Below the pieces are notes generated by a model. That model was not told the origin of the DNA. It saw only the letters and a list, made by a program, of their open reading frames with translations, and searched no databases. From NCBI RefSeq assembly GCF_021117275.1, contig NZ_CP088245.1, positions 3,571,501-3,635,500 on the forward strand: a stretch of DNA of 64,000 bases, written 5' to 3'. The stretch comes from Metabacillus sp. B2-18 (lineage in GTDB: Bacteria; Bacillota; Bacilli; Bacillales; Bacillaceae). Each line of letters starts with the position of its first letter. Position 1 is the first letter of the stretch. A program made the translations under genes and the position numbers. Positions 20,097-29,166 of this stretch are shown here, in pieces.

Positions 20097-20230
20097 GTCA
20101 AAACATCCTTTCTTCGTTTCAGATTAGAAGATACTTCTATATCTTACCAAAGGATTTTTTTTAGGACAATTTTGTAATATTAAATTTTAAAGTGTCGAAT
20201 TTTAGTGATTGCTCAAATAACAAGTTGTAT

Positions 20231-20274
20231 AAAAAAAAGACTGATAAAAGAGTAAAAATATCTTTTATCAGTCT
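20231..20274 (-). terminator. Terminator after spoIIB
   Basis: AGACTGATAAAAGA and TCTTTTATCAGTCT form a perfect 14-bp stem around a nine-base loop, followed on the minus strand by eight T's. It isolates spoIIB from maf. Confidence 0.88.
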
Positions 20275-20280
20275 CTTATT

Positions 20281-21294
20281 CTACGATTGTAAGCTTGCAA
20301 CAACCTCTAAAATCTCTTGCTGAGCCTCCCAGCCTTTATTAGCTTTAACATTTGCAGCAGCTTCTGAGAGCTTGCTAAGTAAAGACTTTTCTGTGTCGTT
20401 CGCAGTTTCAATCTCTTTTAATTGTGACTCAACAGCTGATACTTCATCTTGATTCACACTTTGCCCGTTTGTTGCTTGAGAAGCTAGTGAAGATAAAGTA
20501 ACAATTGAGCTTACCCATTGATCAGGGGTCTTTGTAGTTGCAATAGAAAGGGATAACTGCTTTCCTCCCCAAAAATCATTAAACGAGTTCTGTTTATATA
20601 GATTGTTTAAGGCTTCTGTTTCGGCTTTCTCTTTCCCAATACCAGCTAAAACAGTGAAAGATCCATCTGCCTCAATCACTGTAGAAGCCAACCCTTTATT
20701 TTTTATAGTAGACGAAACTGTATCTGCTCCCTCTTTCGTTGAAAAGATCCCACCTTGTACAACGTAAAGCTGAAGAGTAGCTGTAGAGGTTGAAGCTGCT
20801 GCTGGCTCCTCTGTATTACCACCCTCGGTTGAAGCTGCATCAGGTGTGTCATTTGTGACAACCGTAGGAACAGACGCTTCTGGCATATCTTTATTAGATA
20901 AAAAGTTTAATGCAATATAACCAAATCCAACTCCTAGAAAAATAGCCATAAGAATCACTGTGAACATTTGTTTTAAAGGAAATGTGACAAAATTACTTTT
21001 GCTTTTTGCTTTTTTCGAATAAACAAAAGGTGCAACTGTTGAATTTGATAAAATTTTCTTTTTCTTAGGAGTTACTACCTTAGGGTCATCTTCAAAAATA
21101 CTGTCATCTTCATCAGGCAAAAGCCAAGGAAAATCTTCTTCTTCTTTTTTAGCAGAAGCCATTTCTTTTTCAGCTTGTAGCTTCTCTTCCCATGACGATA
21201 TTTGATATTCTTCGTTTTTTGATTCTTTATCTGACACAGGACGATCTTTACCATTTATTTTGATTTTTACTGTGTCTGAGGTCTGCTTGTCCAT
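20281..21294 (-). CDS. spoIIB: Stage II sporulation protein SpoIIB
   Basis: Septal protein that helps engulfment begin, together with SpoIIM/SpoVG in B. subtilis. The 337-residue product has an acidic cytoplasmic region (1-115) and one membrane helix (about 120-142, MFTVILMAIFLGVGFGYIAL). A Ser/Thr/Ala-rich linker leads to a SPOR-like domain (LQLYVVQGGIFSTKEGADTV) and a helical tail. The start at 21294 follows a GGTGGTAGG site; the upstream starts lack one. Position between maf and the comC/pilus locus supports the name, since the sequence itself is weakly conserved. Confidence 0.85.
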   Translation of the reverse strand: MDKQTSDTVKIKINGKDRPVSDKESKNEEYQISSWEEKLQAEKEMASAKKEEEDFPWLLPDEDDSIFEDDPKVVTPKKKKILSNSTVAPFVYSKKAKSKSNFVTFPLKQMFTVILMAIFLGVGFGYIALNFLSNKDMPEASVPTVVTNDTPDAASTEGGNTEEPAAASTSTATLQLYVVQGGIFSTKEGADTVSSTIKNKGLASTVIEADGSFTVLAGIGKEKAETEALNNLYKQNSFNDFWGGKQLSLSIATTKTPDQWVSSIVTLSSLASQATNGQSVNQDEVSAVESQLKEIETANDTEKSLLSKLSEAAANVKANKGWEAQQEILEVVASLQS

Positions 21295-21420
21295 ATGCCT
21301 ACCACCCTTCTTTGAAAACACGACCACTCATAATGATCTAATGCTAACAGAAGGATAAAAAAAAAGAACAAGACATTTGTCGTCTCATCCTTAATTTTTT
21401 TCGTCATTTTTTTTAAAATG

Positions 21421-22200
21421 CTATGATCGATCTTCGTCTTCTTCTTCAATCGCATTTGTAAAAGGATTTTGTTTGTCACTTGGCTCAGGCGTAAAAATTG
21501 GTGGTAGCTGTTCTCGTAACTCTTCCAAACTAGGTAAATAAAACGTCGAAACAACAACATTGTATTCATAATCAGTTTCTTCACTATCTTCAAGCAGATG
21601 AACGAATTCAGGATTTCCTTCTACTGATACAGATTCAATTTGTGTAATTCTTTTAGAGTTTTCCAAAATTCGGATAAAATCCTCTAATTCATAATAGCTT
21701 GGAGATGTTACGGTTAACTCAACCGTTAACTTTTCTAATCCTTGCGGCATTGGCTCTGTTTCTACTTCTTCAGAGGCTTCTTCATTACCCTCATTCTCTG
21801 CATCAGGATCTAGTTTCTCGTCATATGCTTCAACAAGCTCATCCCCATCTTCTTCAGCAGTGACCTGCTCTCCTTCTTGAAAGGTTAACGACGTAATCAT
21901 GCTGTTCGAAATGGTCTCCGCCTTTTCTAAGTCTAGAAGAAATTGCTCTTCAAACGGACTAACAGGCAGAATTTTTTGTAATTCAACTGCAGAAAGCATC
22001 GCTTCATTAATATTTGATCCAGAACTAGACTTTTGCAAAGTTTGAATAAGTGTATTCTCCGTTTCAATTTGACTTTGCAGGCTCTCTATTTGTTGAGCTT
22101 TTGGTTTTATTAAAAGTAAATAAGAAAAATAAACAACAAGAGAAGATAGAACAAGTGTAAGGACGATGATTATTGTATGTTTTTTTCTCCATTCAATCAT
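21421..22200 (-). CDS. pilO: Type IV pilus inner-membrane protein PilO
   Basis: Assembly platform subunit that pairs with PilN. The 259-residue protein has an N-terminal membrane helix (HTIIIVLTLVLSSLVVYFSYLLL), a coiled coil (AQQIESLQSQIETENTLIQT), an acidic insert rich in Glu/Asp (about 115-145) and a ferredoxin-like domain (LEKLTVELTVTSPSYYELED). Its ATG overlaps the pilN stop by four bases. It is the last gene of the pilus operon before spoIIB. The acidic linker and tail are unusual features. Confidence 0.87.
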   Translation of the reverse strand: MIEWRKKHTIIIVLTLVLSSLVVYFSYLLLIKPKAQQIESLQSQIETENTLIQTLQKSSSGSNINEAMLSAVELQKILPVSPFEEQFLLDLEKAETISNSMITSLTFQEGEQVTAEEDGDELVEAYDEKLDPDAENEGNEEASEEVETEPMPQGLEKLTVELTVTSPSYYELEDFIRILENSKRITQIESVSVEGNPEFVHLLEDSEETDYEYNVVVSTFYLPSLEELREQLPPIFTPEPSDKQNPFTNAIEEEDEDRS

Positions 22201-22781
22201 TCTTCACTGTCCTCCTCTTTAAAAGCCTTTAGGGCAGCTCTGTCAGTAAGCAGTTTATACCCAGCGAGATATCGCGGAACAGAATCTTCTTCTGCTACAT
22301 CAATTGGTACCGTTTCTACTGTTAGTAATTTCACTTCTTTTAATAAGTCAGATTCTTTAAGTCTTTTTAAATAATAGGCTGTTTCACTAGATGACTCAAA
22401 CTGTACAATCAATTCCAGTGAAGAGCTATCCAAGTAATCCATTTGATAGAAATACCCTTTTTCAGGTAGCTGTTTTGTTAATTCATTTAATAAAGGAACA
22501 AAATCTACTGGATATTCTTCAGACCATTGAATGGCTTTTTCCAAATCTGATACGGCATCGGAATCAGTACTTTGACTTGCTTGCTGCTGCAGTACAGTTG
22601 TCTGCTGCTGAGCTGTATCATATTCTTGTTCTAATTGAGCTATTTGTTCATTTTTCTTGTTCAGTAATGAAAAAATAGTCAGCGTTGCACAGAGTATCAT
22701 GATGGCCACAATTAAGATAACAAGGAGATTGGTGTAATTTCGTTGCTGTTTTTGTGGGAGTAAATTAATTTCCGCTAACAT
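22197..22781 (-). CDS. pilN: Type IV pilus assembly protein PilN
   Basis: Inner-membrane partner of PilM and PilO. The 194-residue product starts MLAEINLLPQKQQRNY, which contains the conserved INLLP motif that docks onto PilM. One membrane helix (LLVILIVAIMILCATLTIFSLL) is followed by a glutamine-rich coiled coil (about 45-75) and a small periplasmic-type alpha/beta domain. It follows pilM by six bases. Confidence 0.92.
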   Translation of the reverse strand: MLAEINLLPQKQQRNYTNLLVILIVAIMILCATLTIFSLLNKKNEQIAQLEQEYDTAQQQTTVLQQQASQSTDSDAVSDLEKAIQWSEEYPVDFVPLLNELTKQLPEKGYFYQMDYLDSSSLELIVQFESSSETAYYLKRLKESDLLKEVKLLTVETVPIDVAEEDSVPRYLAGYKLLTDRAALKAFKEEDSEE

Positions 22782-22787
22782 GATGTT

Positions 22788-23783
22788 TTACACCTCTTTT
22801 AATGCTAATCCAAGCACAGTATGAAACTTAGCGGGAACAGCTATGTTTTTATGTGTGTATACACGATCTTTGAAAAGAGAAATAGTAATGGATGTTCCCA
22901 GTTCTTTTAAGTCCTTCTGTAATTCATGTATATACGGGTTATCACCTAATAATTCAATATGTGTAATTTGGTGATCTCCTTGATGAAGACTAAAACGATA
23001 GAAATTGATGATTTTTTCAATTTCTTTCACTACATCCCGAAATTGAAGAGAAAGCTCTTCAGGTTCTTTACATTCATATTGATAGTATAATTGCGTTTCC
23101 GGCTCAAGTTTGTACGACCATTTTTTCAACATTCCCTCTAACGGCAAATGACGTGTAAAAATTGGCTTACAATCTTCAAAAATACTAAAGTTTACCGAGT
23201 CAAGCTTTACTTCCACTAGCAATGTGTTATCTTTACTTTTCACATGCTGTTTGTTATAAAGCAATCTGTAATTAGAAAGTGCCGATAAATCTGCAGCAAT
23301 TGCTTCTAGCTTCAAATCATCAAGCAGTTCTGTGTATTGCTTAATCATAGCCTCTGGTGCTGCAAAGAGAAGAATTTCCTTTTCAGTCTCTGTTTCTTGC
23401 AGAGGCACAAAGTCAAATACAGGCTCTTCAAAAGGAAGATGAATATTGTTTCCAAGCTCTAAATAAAGATAGCCTTTTATTTCATCATCTTTTAAATCTG
23501 CTGGTACCTTCACTTTCCGAACACTGACGAATGCATCTGGAGTAATAAATCGTACCTGTTTACGTTTTATTCCCCAGTCACTCATACACTGATCCAAAAT
23601 CATCGCAAGCTTATCTGCATCCTTAATCTGCCCGTCAACGACAATTCCTTCAGGTAAATACGTTTCAACAAAATGGTTCACAACAAGTGGATCTGTGCTT
23701 TTAAGCTCAAGCAGTTGAATGGAATAATTTGATATATATAAGTTAATAGAATGTTTAGTTTGTCTAAATAAAGGAAGAGCCAT
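22788..23783 (-). CDS. pilM: Type IV pilus assembly ATPase-fold protein PilM
   Basis: Cytoplasmic actin-fold protein that connects PilN/PilO to the motor. The 331-residue product has the PilM family layout: SINLYISNYSIQLLELKS at the N-terminus, then LEAIAADLSALSNYRLLY and LLVEVKLDSVNFSIFEDCKP as the second-half nucleotide-site equivalents. The nucleotide motifs are diverged compared with Gram-negative PilM, so ATP binding cannot be taken for granted. Linked to pilN in the usual order. Confidence 0.88.
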   Translation of the reverse strand: MALPLFRQTKHSINLYISNYSIQLLELKSTDPLVVNHFVETYLPEGIVVDGQIKDADKLAMILDQCMSDWGIKRKQVRFITPDAFVSVRKVKVPADLKDDEIKGYLYLELGNNIHLPFEEPVFDFVPLQETETEKEILLFAAPEAMIKQYTELLDDLKLEAIAADLSALSNYRLLYNKQHVKSKDNTLLVEVKLDSVNFSIFEDCKPIFTRHLPLEGMLKKWSYKLEPETQLYYQYECKEPEELSLQFRDVVKEIEKIINFYRFSLHQGDHQITHIELLGDNPYIHELQKDLKELGTSITISLFKDRVYTHKNIAVPAKFHTVLGLALKEV

Positions 23784-23798
23784 TATAAAAACCCCTTC

Positions 23799-24572
23799 TT
23801 AATATAAGTAAGAAAAGAATGTAGTCATGTATAGCGAGATAAGTTCAGAACCAAAGAAATATGCCACCAAAGCACCGATAACTAGAAATGGACCAAAAGG
23901 GAAAGGTTTGCCCTTTTTCACACTACCTGTCAGCATCCCAACTACTCCTACTATGGTACCAACTAATGTGGCGATAAAAAAGGTTAGGAGCACAAGTTTC
24001 CAGCCAAGCACAACACCAAAAACAGCTAAAAGCTTCATATCTCCGCCACCCATACCACCTCGACTGACCAAAATAATAACGAGAGGCACAAGAGTCCCAA
24101 CAATTAGACCCGCAATTGGATCCCACCATGGTTCAGTACGTATGAACATTCTCTCAATAAAAAATAAAACAAGAAAAAACAAATTCACCTTATCAGGAAT
24201 AATCATATATTTCAAATCTGATACGGTAACAATCATGCAAAGTGAAATAAGTGACCATGCTATAATCAATTCTTTTGACCATCCCACCAAAAGCGGTGAA
24301 ATCGTAAAAAGAATCGCTGTTAGTAGTTCCATAGATGGATAAAATGGTGAAATAGACGTTTGGCAGTTTTTGCATTTACCCATTTGCAGTACGTATGACA
24401 ATATTGGAATAAGTTCAATTGGTGATAGTTTTTTATCACATACTGGGCATGCTGAGCTTGGGTATGCGATGGATTTCTTTATTGGGACACGTAGTCCGAC
24501 TACGTTGAAAAAGGAGCCTAGTGTTGCGCCTAGTATGAAGATGTAGGTGTGTAGGATCGTTGTGATTAACAT
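23799..24572 (-). CDS. pilD: Prepilin peptidase (ComC/PilD)
   Basis: Membrane aspartyl protease that cleaves and methylates prepilins; equivalent by position to B. subtilis comC. The 257-residue protein has the N-terminal methylation domain with two CxxC pairs (CPVCDKKLSPIELIPI, CKNCQTSISPFYP). Eight or so membrane segments hold the catalytic aspartates in SDLKYMIIPD and MGGGDMKLLAVFG. The ATG at 24572 has GGAGGAG about eight bases upstream. It may process both these pilins and competence pseudopilins encoded elsewhere. Confidence 0.95.
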   Translation of the reverse strand: MLITTILHTYIFILGATLGSFFNVVGLRVPIKKSIAYPSSACPVCDKKLSPIELIPILSYVLQMGKCKNCQTSISPFYPSMELLTAILFTISPLLVGWSKELIIAWSLISLCMIVTVSDLKYMIIPDKVNLFFLVLFFIERMFIRTEPWWDPIAGLIVGTLVPLVIILVSRGGMGGGDMKLLAVFGVVLGWKLVLLTFFIATLVGTIVGVVGMLTGSVKKGKPFPFGPFLVIGALVAYFFGSELISLYMTTFFSYLY

Positions 24573-24603
24573 TAAATGGGCTCCTCCCTTTCCTTTCAAT
24601 AGA

Positions 24604-24640
24604 AAGATAGATAGTCCTTTTATTAAGAACTATCTATCTT
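24604..24640 (-). promoter_or_regulatory. Stem-loop between the major pilin and prepilin peptidase genes
   Basis: AAGATAGATAGT and ACTATCTATCTT form a perfect 12-bp AT-rich stem around a 13-base loop, just after the pilin stop codon. The following sequence has no proper T run. It therefore looks more like a 3'-end stabiliser or partial terminator that would let pilin mRNA outnumber the downstream part of the operon. Confidence 0.65.
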
Positions 24641-24652
24641 CCTATCATTACT

Positions 24653-25129
24653 CTATTTTATATCTGTTCTTACTAAATCATTAACATCTTTACCACCAGA
24701 TACAGTTTGATCTGTATATTCTTTACCAGCTGTTTGACCACTAGCTGCGGCTTGTAGTTTAACAAAATATTGATAATTATTATTAGCTGTTTTCTTTATA
24801 ATAACTTTAGTATTTGTAGGATCATATTTTGCATTACCAGTCCCATTTGGATCTTTAATATTATCTTCTAAATGTCCTTTAGAAATTAAAGTTGAAATAT
24901 CAACTGATGTACCAGTCGTGTCTACTGTTATGTTGTCAGTTGTCACATATAACCTCGCTGAATTAGCTATTTGCTTAGCGTTAGCAATATGAGCATCAGC
25001 CTTAGAATTCGCAATCATCCCACCAATCGCCGGAATCGCAATCGCAGCAATAATCCCTAAGATTACAACTACCGCTAAAAGCTCGATTAAAGTCAATCCG
25101 CGCTCATTTTTCATAAGTTTTTTTAACAT
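24653..25129 (-). CDS. pilA: Major type IV prepilin
   Basis: Structural subunit of the pilus. The 158-residue precursor has a short basic leader, MLKKLMKNERG, cleaved before LTLIELLAVVVILGIIAAIA. Glu5 of the mature protein is present, and the first mature residue is Leu instead of the usual Phe. The rest is a small soluble domain rich in Thr, Asn and Asp, with no cysteine. It is separated from pilC by 93 bases and from pilD by a stem-loop, consistent with higher expression. A ComGC-like competence role is less likely given the PilT and PilM-N-O context. Confidence 0.93.
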   Translation of the reverse strand: MLKKLMKNERGLTLIELLAVVVILGIIAAIAIPAIGGMIANSKADAHIANAKQIANSARLYVTTDNITVDTTGTSVDISTLISKGHLEDNIKDPNGTGNAKYDPTNTKVIIKKTANNNYQYFVKLQAAASGQTAGKEYTDQTVSGGKDVNDLVRTDIK

Positions 25130-25222
25130 TTCTTTTCCTCCTAAAAGCTTAGTTCTAATTCCCTAAATCTATGTTAATTATACATCAATTGTTTAGGTAG
25201 TGAATATAAAAATATTGTAAAT

Positions 25223-26431
25223 TTACATCTGCACATGGTTAAATATGTCAAACATTGGAACAATAATAGCTATGACAATCGTACCAACTATTCCTGCTAA
25301 TAAAACAATCATTAACGGCTCAATTAGTGACTTTAGTCGGTCTGTACTATTTTCTACTTCTTCTTCATAAAAGTCCGCTACTTTTCCAAGCATTTCATCT
25401 AGTGAACCAGTTTCTTCTCCAATGGCAATCATTTGAGTAACAAGCGGTGGGAATGCCCAGTGCTTTTTCATTGGTTCAGTTAATGACAAACCATTTTCCA
25501 AGGAAACACGAGAATTAGCGATCACCTTTGCCACCACTTCATTTTCAACGATTTTCTCGACAATTAATAATGACTGAAGAATCGGCACAGAGCTTGAAAA
25601 TAACGAACTGAGTGTTCTTGTCATTCTTGCTAATACAGCCTTTTGTATCATGCTTCCAAAGATCGGCATACGAAGGGCAACAACATCTAAATAATACTTT
25701 GTTTGCTTATTTTTACGTAACGCATAAAAGGTTGAAAAAACAGCAACAAAAAACAAGACAACAATATACCAATATTCCTGCATAAAAATACTAGAGTTTA
25801 AGACAAACAATGTAATAGCGGGTAACTGTGCTCCAAACCCTTCAAACATGGAAACGAAGGTAGGAACAACAGAAACTAGTAAAAAGATTACAACAACAAC
25901 AGCAACAATTGCAACCGCCATTGGATAGGCCAAAGCAGATTGAATTTTTTGCTTTGTACGATGCTGTTTTTCATACTGAACAGCAAGTCGATCCAGCGTT
26001 TCTTCCATACTACCGCTTGCTTCACCAGCTTTAATCATATTCACAAACATCGAAGAAAATATCCGTTTATGCTTTGCTGCTGCAACAGATAAGGCTTGTC
26101 CGGATTTTAAATCATCTTCCATTTGCTCTAATGCTTTACGTAACGGTTTACTACTAGTTTGCTTCGCTAAGATATTTGTTGCATCTACTATCGTCACACC
26201 TGCTCGTAACAAAGTGGAAAATTGTCTAAGATAAATAACAAATTCCTGAAGCTTTACAGGATTACCAATCGCTATATCCTTTGTTAGCAGTGTTTCTGGT
26301 ATTTCCTCAATATTTGTTATTCTTATTCCTAGTTCACTCAGTTTCATAACAGCTTCACGCTTTGAATTGGCAGTTACTTTTCCTGACTTTTTACCTGTAC
26401 GGTCACGACCTTCATATTTAAATTTTGCCAT
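25223..26431 (-). CDS. pilC: Type IV pilus platform protein PilC
   Basis: Polytopic inner-membrane protein through which the motor ATPases act on pilins. The 402-residue product has two GspF repeats (about 70-190 and 270-395), each with the VQYEKQHRTKQKIQSALAYP- or FYEEEVENSTDRLKSLIEPL-type segment. Three main membrane regions are visible. Its ATG shares one base with the pilT stop codon. Confidence 0.95.
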   Translation of the reverse strand: MAKFKYEGRDRTGKKSGKVTANSKREAVMKLSELGIRITNIEEIPETLLTKDIAIGNPVKLQEFVIYLRQFSTLLRAGVTIVDATNILAKQTSSKPLRKALEQMEDDLKSGQALSVAAAKHKRIFSSMFVNMIKAGEASGSMEETLDRLAVQYEKQHRTKQKIQSALAYPMAVAIVAVVVVIFLLVSVVPTFVSMFEGFGAQLPAITLFVLNSSIFMQEYWYIVVLFFVAVFSTFYALRKNKQTKYYLDVVALRMPIFGSMIQKAVLARMTRTLSSLFSSSVPILQSLLIVEKIVENEVVAKVIANSRVSLENGLSLTEPMKKHWAFPPLVTQMIAIGEETGSLDEMLGKVADFYEEEVENSTDRLKSLIEPLMIVLLAGIVGTIVIAIIVPMFDIFNHVQM

Positions 26432-27480
26432 TAATCTGTCGTCCCTTGTTTGTATGGTAAAGCTGCTTCAGAAGAAATAATTCCTGCTTTAACATATTCT
26501 GAAAGAGAGCTTTCAAAGGTTCTCATTCCTTGTGCCCGGCTTGTTTGAATCACGCTCGGAATTTGGTATGTTTTTTCATTACGTATTATGCTGGCAACTG
26601 CCGAATTATTCAATAGGATTTCTGTAACAGCACGGCGCCCTGATTTATCAACAGTCGGGAAAAGTCTTTGTGAAATAACTCCAACTAACACCGAAGCTAG
26701 CTGAAGTCGAATTTGTGGCTGCTGGTTAGCCGGAAACACATCAATAATCCGATCAACCGTTGATGCAGCAGACGACGTGTGAAGTGTACCAAGAACAAGA
26801 TGTCCTGTTTCTGCTGCCGTTATTGCTGTGTGAATTGTTTCTAAATCACGAAGCTCTCCAACTAAAATCACATCTGGATCTTGTCTTAGTGCTGCTTTTA
26901 AACCTGATGCAAAGCTACCTGTATCAAAACCAACTTCACGTTGATCAACAATGCATTTATGATGTTTATGCAAATATTCAATCGGATCCTCAAGTGTAAT
27001 AACATGGCGCTTCATCGTTTGATTCATAAAGGAAATCATCGACGCAAGTGTTGTTGATTTTCCACTGCCGGTTGGTCCAGTTACTAAGATCAGTCCATGA
27101 GGCTTTTCCACAATTGATTTTAAAATCGATGGCAACTGTAAATCGTCTATTGATGGAATATTCCTTGGGACAATTCGTACAGCTAAGGAAATACAAGAAC
27201 GCTGGCGAAACGCATTAACACGAAAACGAGATACACCTGGAATTCCGTAAGAAAAATCAAGCTCTCCTTTTTCTTCAAACAATGACCATTTTGCTGAAGA
27301 AATCATTGCCTTTGCCATTTCTTCTGTATCAGCAGGCATTAACATGCTTTCGCCAATTCGAACTAACTCGCCGTTCATTCTCATAACAGGAGGTACACCA
27401 ACTGACAAATGAATGTCTGAAGCTTGCTTTTCAAAAGCAAGCTTTAATATAGAGTCAATTTTTGCCTTCAATGTTTTCAC
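26431..27480 (-). CDS. pilT: Type IV pilus retraction ATPase PilT
   Basis: Hexameric ATPase that depolymerises pili and powers twitching. The 349-residue protein begins with the PilT/PilU N-terminal domain (ASDIHLSVGVPPVMRMNGEL). It has Walker A GPTGSGKST, the Asp box ITLEDPIEYLHK, Walker B-like RQDPDVILVGELRD and the His box TGHLVLGTLHTSSA. It starts with GTG directly after the pilB stop codon. Its presence says the pilus is retractable, unlike the competence pseudopilus of B. subtilis, which has no PilT. Confidence 0.95.
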   Translation of the reverse strand: MKTLKAKIDSILKLAFEKQASDIHLSVGVPPVMRMNGELVRIGESMLMPADTEEMAKAMISSAKWSLFEEKGELDFSYGIPGVSRFRVNAFRQRSCISLAVRIVPRNIPSIDDLQLPSILKSIVEKPHGLILVTGPTGSGKSTTLASMISFMNQTMKRHVITLEDPIEYLHKHHKCIVDQREVGFDTGSFASGLKAALRQDPDVILVGELRDLETIHTAITAAETGHLVLGTLHTSSAASTVDRIIDVFPANQQPQIRLQLASVLVGVISQRLFPTVDKSGRRAVTEILLNNSAVASIIRNEKTYQIPSVIQTSRAQGMRTFESSLSEYVKAGIISSEAALPYKQGTTD

Positions 27481-29142
27481 CTACTCCGCTACAGTTACAC
27501 GTAATATTTCTTCTGTTGTTGTTAAACCTTGCTTTACCTTAAGCAGACCATCATCAATTAAAAAGATTGTTTTATTTTTTATCGCAAGATCACGGAGCTT
27601 TGAAAATGGTTCATTATTCATGATCACTCGCTTCATTTCATCACTCAACATAAGAAGCTCGTGGATGGCTAATCTTCCTTTATAGCCTGTCATATTACAA
27701 GTTCCACAGCCTCTGCCTCTTACAACTTTATCAATGGATAAGCCTCTTTTAGCAAAAATCTCAATTTCTCGTTGTGTAGGAGCTTGTTCTGAAGCACAAT
27801 CACGGCATACTTTACGAACAAGTCGTTGAGCCACAACACCAGTTAAAGAAGATGCAACTAAAAATGGTTCTACTCCCATATCAACCAAGCGTGTAATGGT
27901 ACCTAATGAATCATTAGTATGAAGCGTGCTTAACACTAAATGTCCTGTTAATGACGCACGTACTGCAACATCAGCTGTTTCACGGTCACGAATTTCCCCG
28001 ACCATAATAATATTAGGATCTTGACGAAGAATGGATCGCAATCCTTTTGCGAATGTCATTCCAACATTTGCATTGACTTGAATTTGATTAATTCCTTCAA
28101 GCTGATACTCAACTGGATCTTCAATCGTAATAATATTTACTTCCTCTGAATTTAAGTGATTTAACGCTGCATACAAAGTGGAAGATTTCCCTGAACCTGT
28201 TGGACCTGTAATTAACATAATCCCTGTAGGATTTTCTATTAATGTTTTGAATCTTTTTAAATTTAAGCTATTAAAACCGAGCTTGTTTAAGTCATTTAAG
28301 GTACTGCCCAAATCTAAAATACGCATAACAATCTTTTCACCGTAAATCGTCGGAAGTGTTGAAACCCGAAGATCAATTGGGTGAAATTCGATATGCATTT
28401 TAATTCGACCATCCTGTGGAACACGGTGCTCGGTAATATCTAAATTTGCCATGATTTTCAGACGGGCAACTAAAACGCTTTGCATATGCTTTGGAAATGT
28501 TCGTTCATTTTTTAGAACACCGTCAACACGAAAGCGAATTAACACTTTTGTTTCCTGAGGGTCAATATGAATATCACTGGCTTTTTGTTGAACAGCATTT
28601 TGAAGAATTTGATTAACAAGTCTAACAACAGGTGAATCATCACTTGTGATTTTTTCTTCCTGAACCTCATCTTGAACGGTTAATTGGTTCATAATATCTG
28701 ACATGCTGTCATCGATTTCATAGTACTTATTGATTGCTCTTAAAATATCATCTTTTGAGGCAATAGCTGTTTCAATTTGAAATCCTGTTGCTAGACGAAG
28801 ATCATCAATCGCATAGAAATCCATCGGATCTGCCATCGCAACAAAAAGCTTATCTCCCTCAACTTTGATTGGAATTAATAAATTTCGCTTAGCCATTTCT
28901 TTTGATACAAGCTTAACTAATTTTTGATCAAACGGAAAACGATACAAGCTTACATGCGGAATTCCTAACTGAAATTCTAGAACCTCAATTAATTGCAGCT
29001 CTGTAATAAATCCTCTTTCAAGCAAGGCATCCCCTAATCGCTGCCCCTTTTGTTTTTCTGCTAGAGCCGATTGTAGTTGTTCTTCTGTTATAAGTCCTGA
29101 ATCTAGTAATAAGTCTCCCAATCTTTTTCTAGTATCGTTCAT
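27481..29142 (-). CDS. pilB: Type IV pilus extension ATPase PilB with c-di-GMP-binding MshEN domain
   Basis: Hexameric motor for pilus assembly. The 553-residue protein begins with two tandem 24-residue MshEN motifs: RLGDLLLDSGLITEEQLQSA (from residue 7) and RLGDALLERGFITELQLIEV (from residue 35). These follow the RLGxxLxxxG...Lx3Lx2Q pattern known to bind c-di-GMP; the first motif has Lys at the final Gln position. The ATPase core has Walker A GPTGSGKSS (313-321), IEDPVEYQ, RQDPNIIMVGEIRD and HTNDSLGT. The zinc site CRDC ... CGTC lies near the C-terminus. Confidence 0.95.
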   Translation of the reverse strand: MNDTRKRLGDLLLDSGLITEEQLQSALAEKQKGQRLGDALLERGFITELQLIEVLEFQLGIPHVSLYRFPFDQKLVKLVSKEMAKRNLLIPIKVEGDKLFVAMADPMDFYAIDDLRLATGFQIETAIASKDDILRAINKYYEIDDSMSDIMNQLTVQDEVQEEKITSDDSPVVRLVNQILQNAVQQKASDIHIDPQETKVLIRFRVDGVLKNERTFPKHMQSVLVARLKIMANLDITEHRVPQDGRIKMHIEFHPIDLRVSTLPTIYGEKIVMRILDLGSTLNDLNKLGFNSLNLKRFKTLIENPTGIMLITGPTGSGKSSTLYAALNHLNSEEVNIITIEDPVEYQLEGINQIQVNANVGMTFAKGLRSILRQDPNIIMVGEIRDRETADVAVRASLTGHLVLSTLHTNDSLGTITRLVDMGVEPFLVASSLTGVVAQRLVRKVCRDCASEQAPTQREIEIFAKRGLSIDKVVRGRGCGTCNMTGYKGRLAIHELLMLSDEMKRVIMNNEPFSKLRDLAIKNKTIFLIDDGLLKVKQGLTTTEEILRVTVAE

Positions 29143-29166
29143 CCATAATCCCTTCTTTAATTCAGG

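Noticed and set aside
23827..24342. 171-residue plus-strand ORF opposite pilD
   Set aside because: It is antisense to the conserved prepilin peptidase and rich in Thr/Pro/Ser from reverse-complemented hydrophobic codons, a typical shadow ORF.
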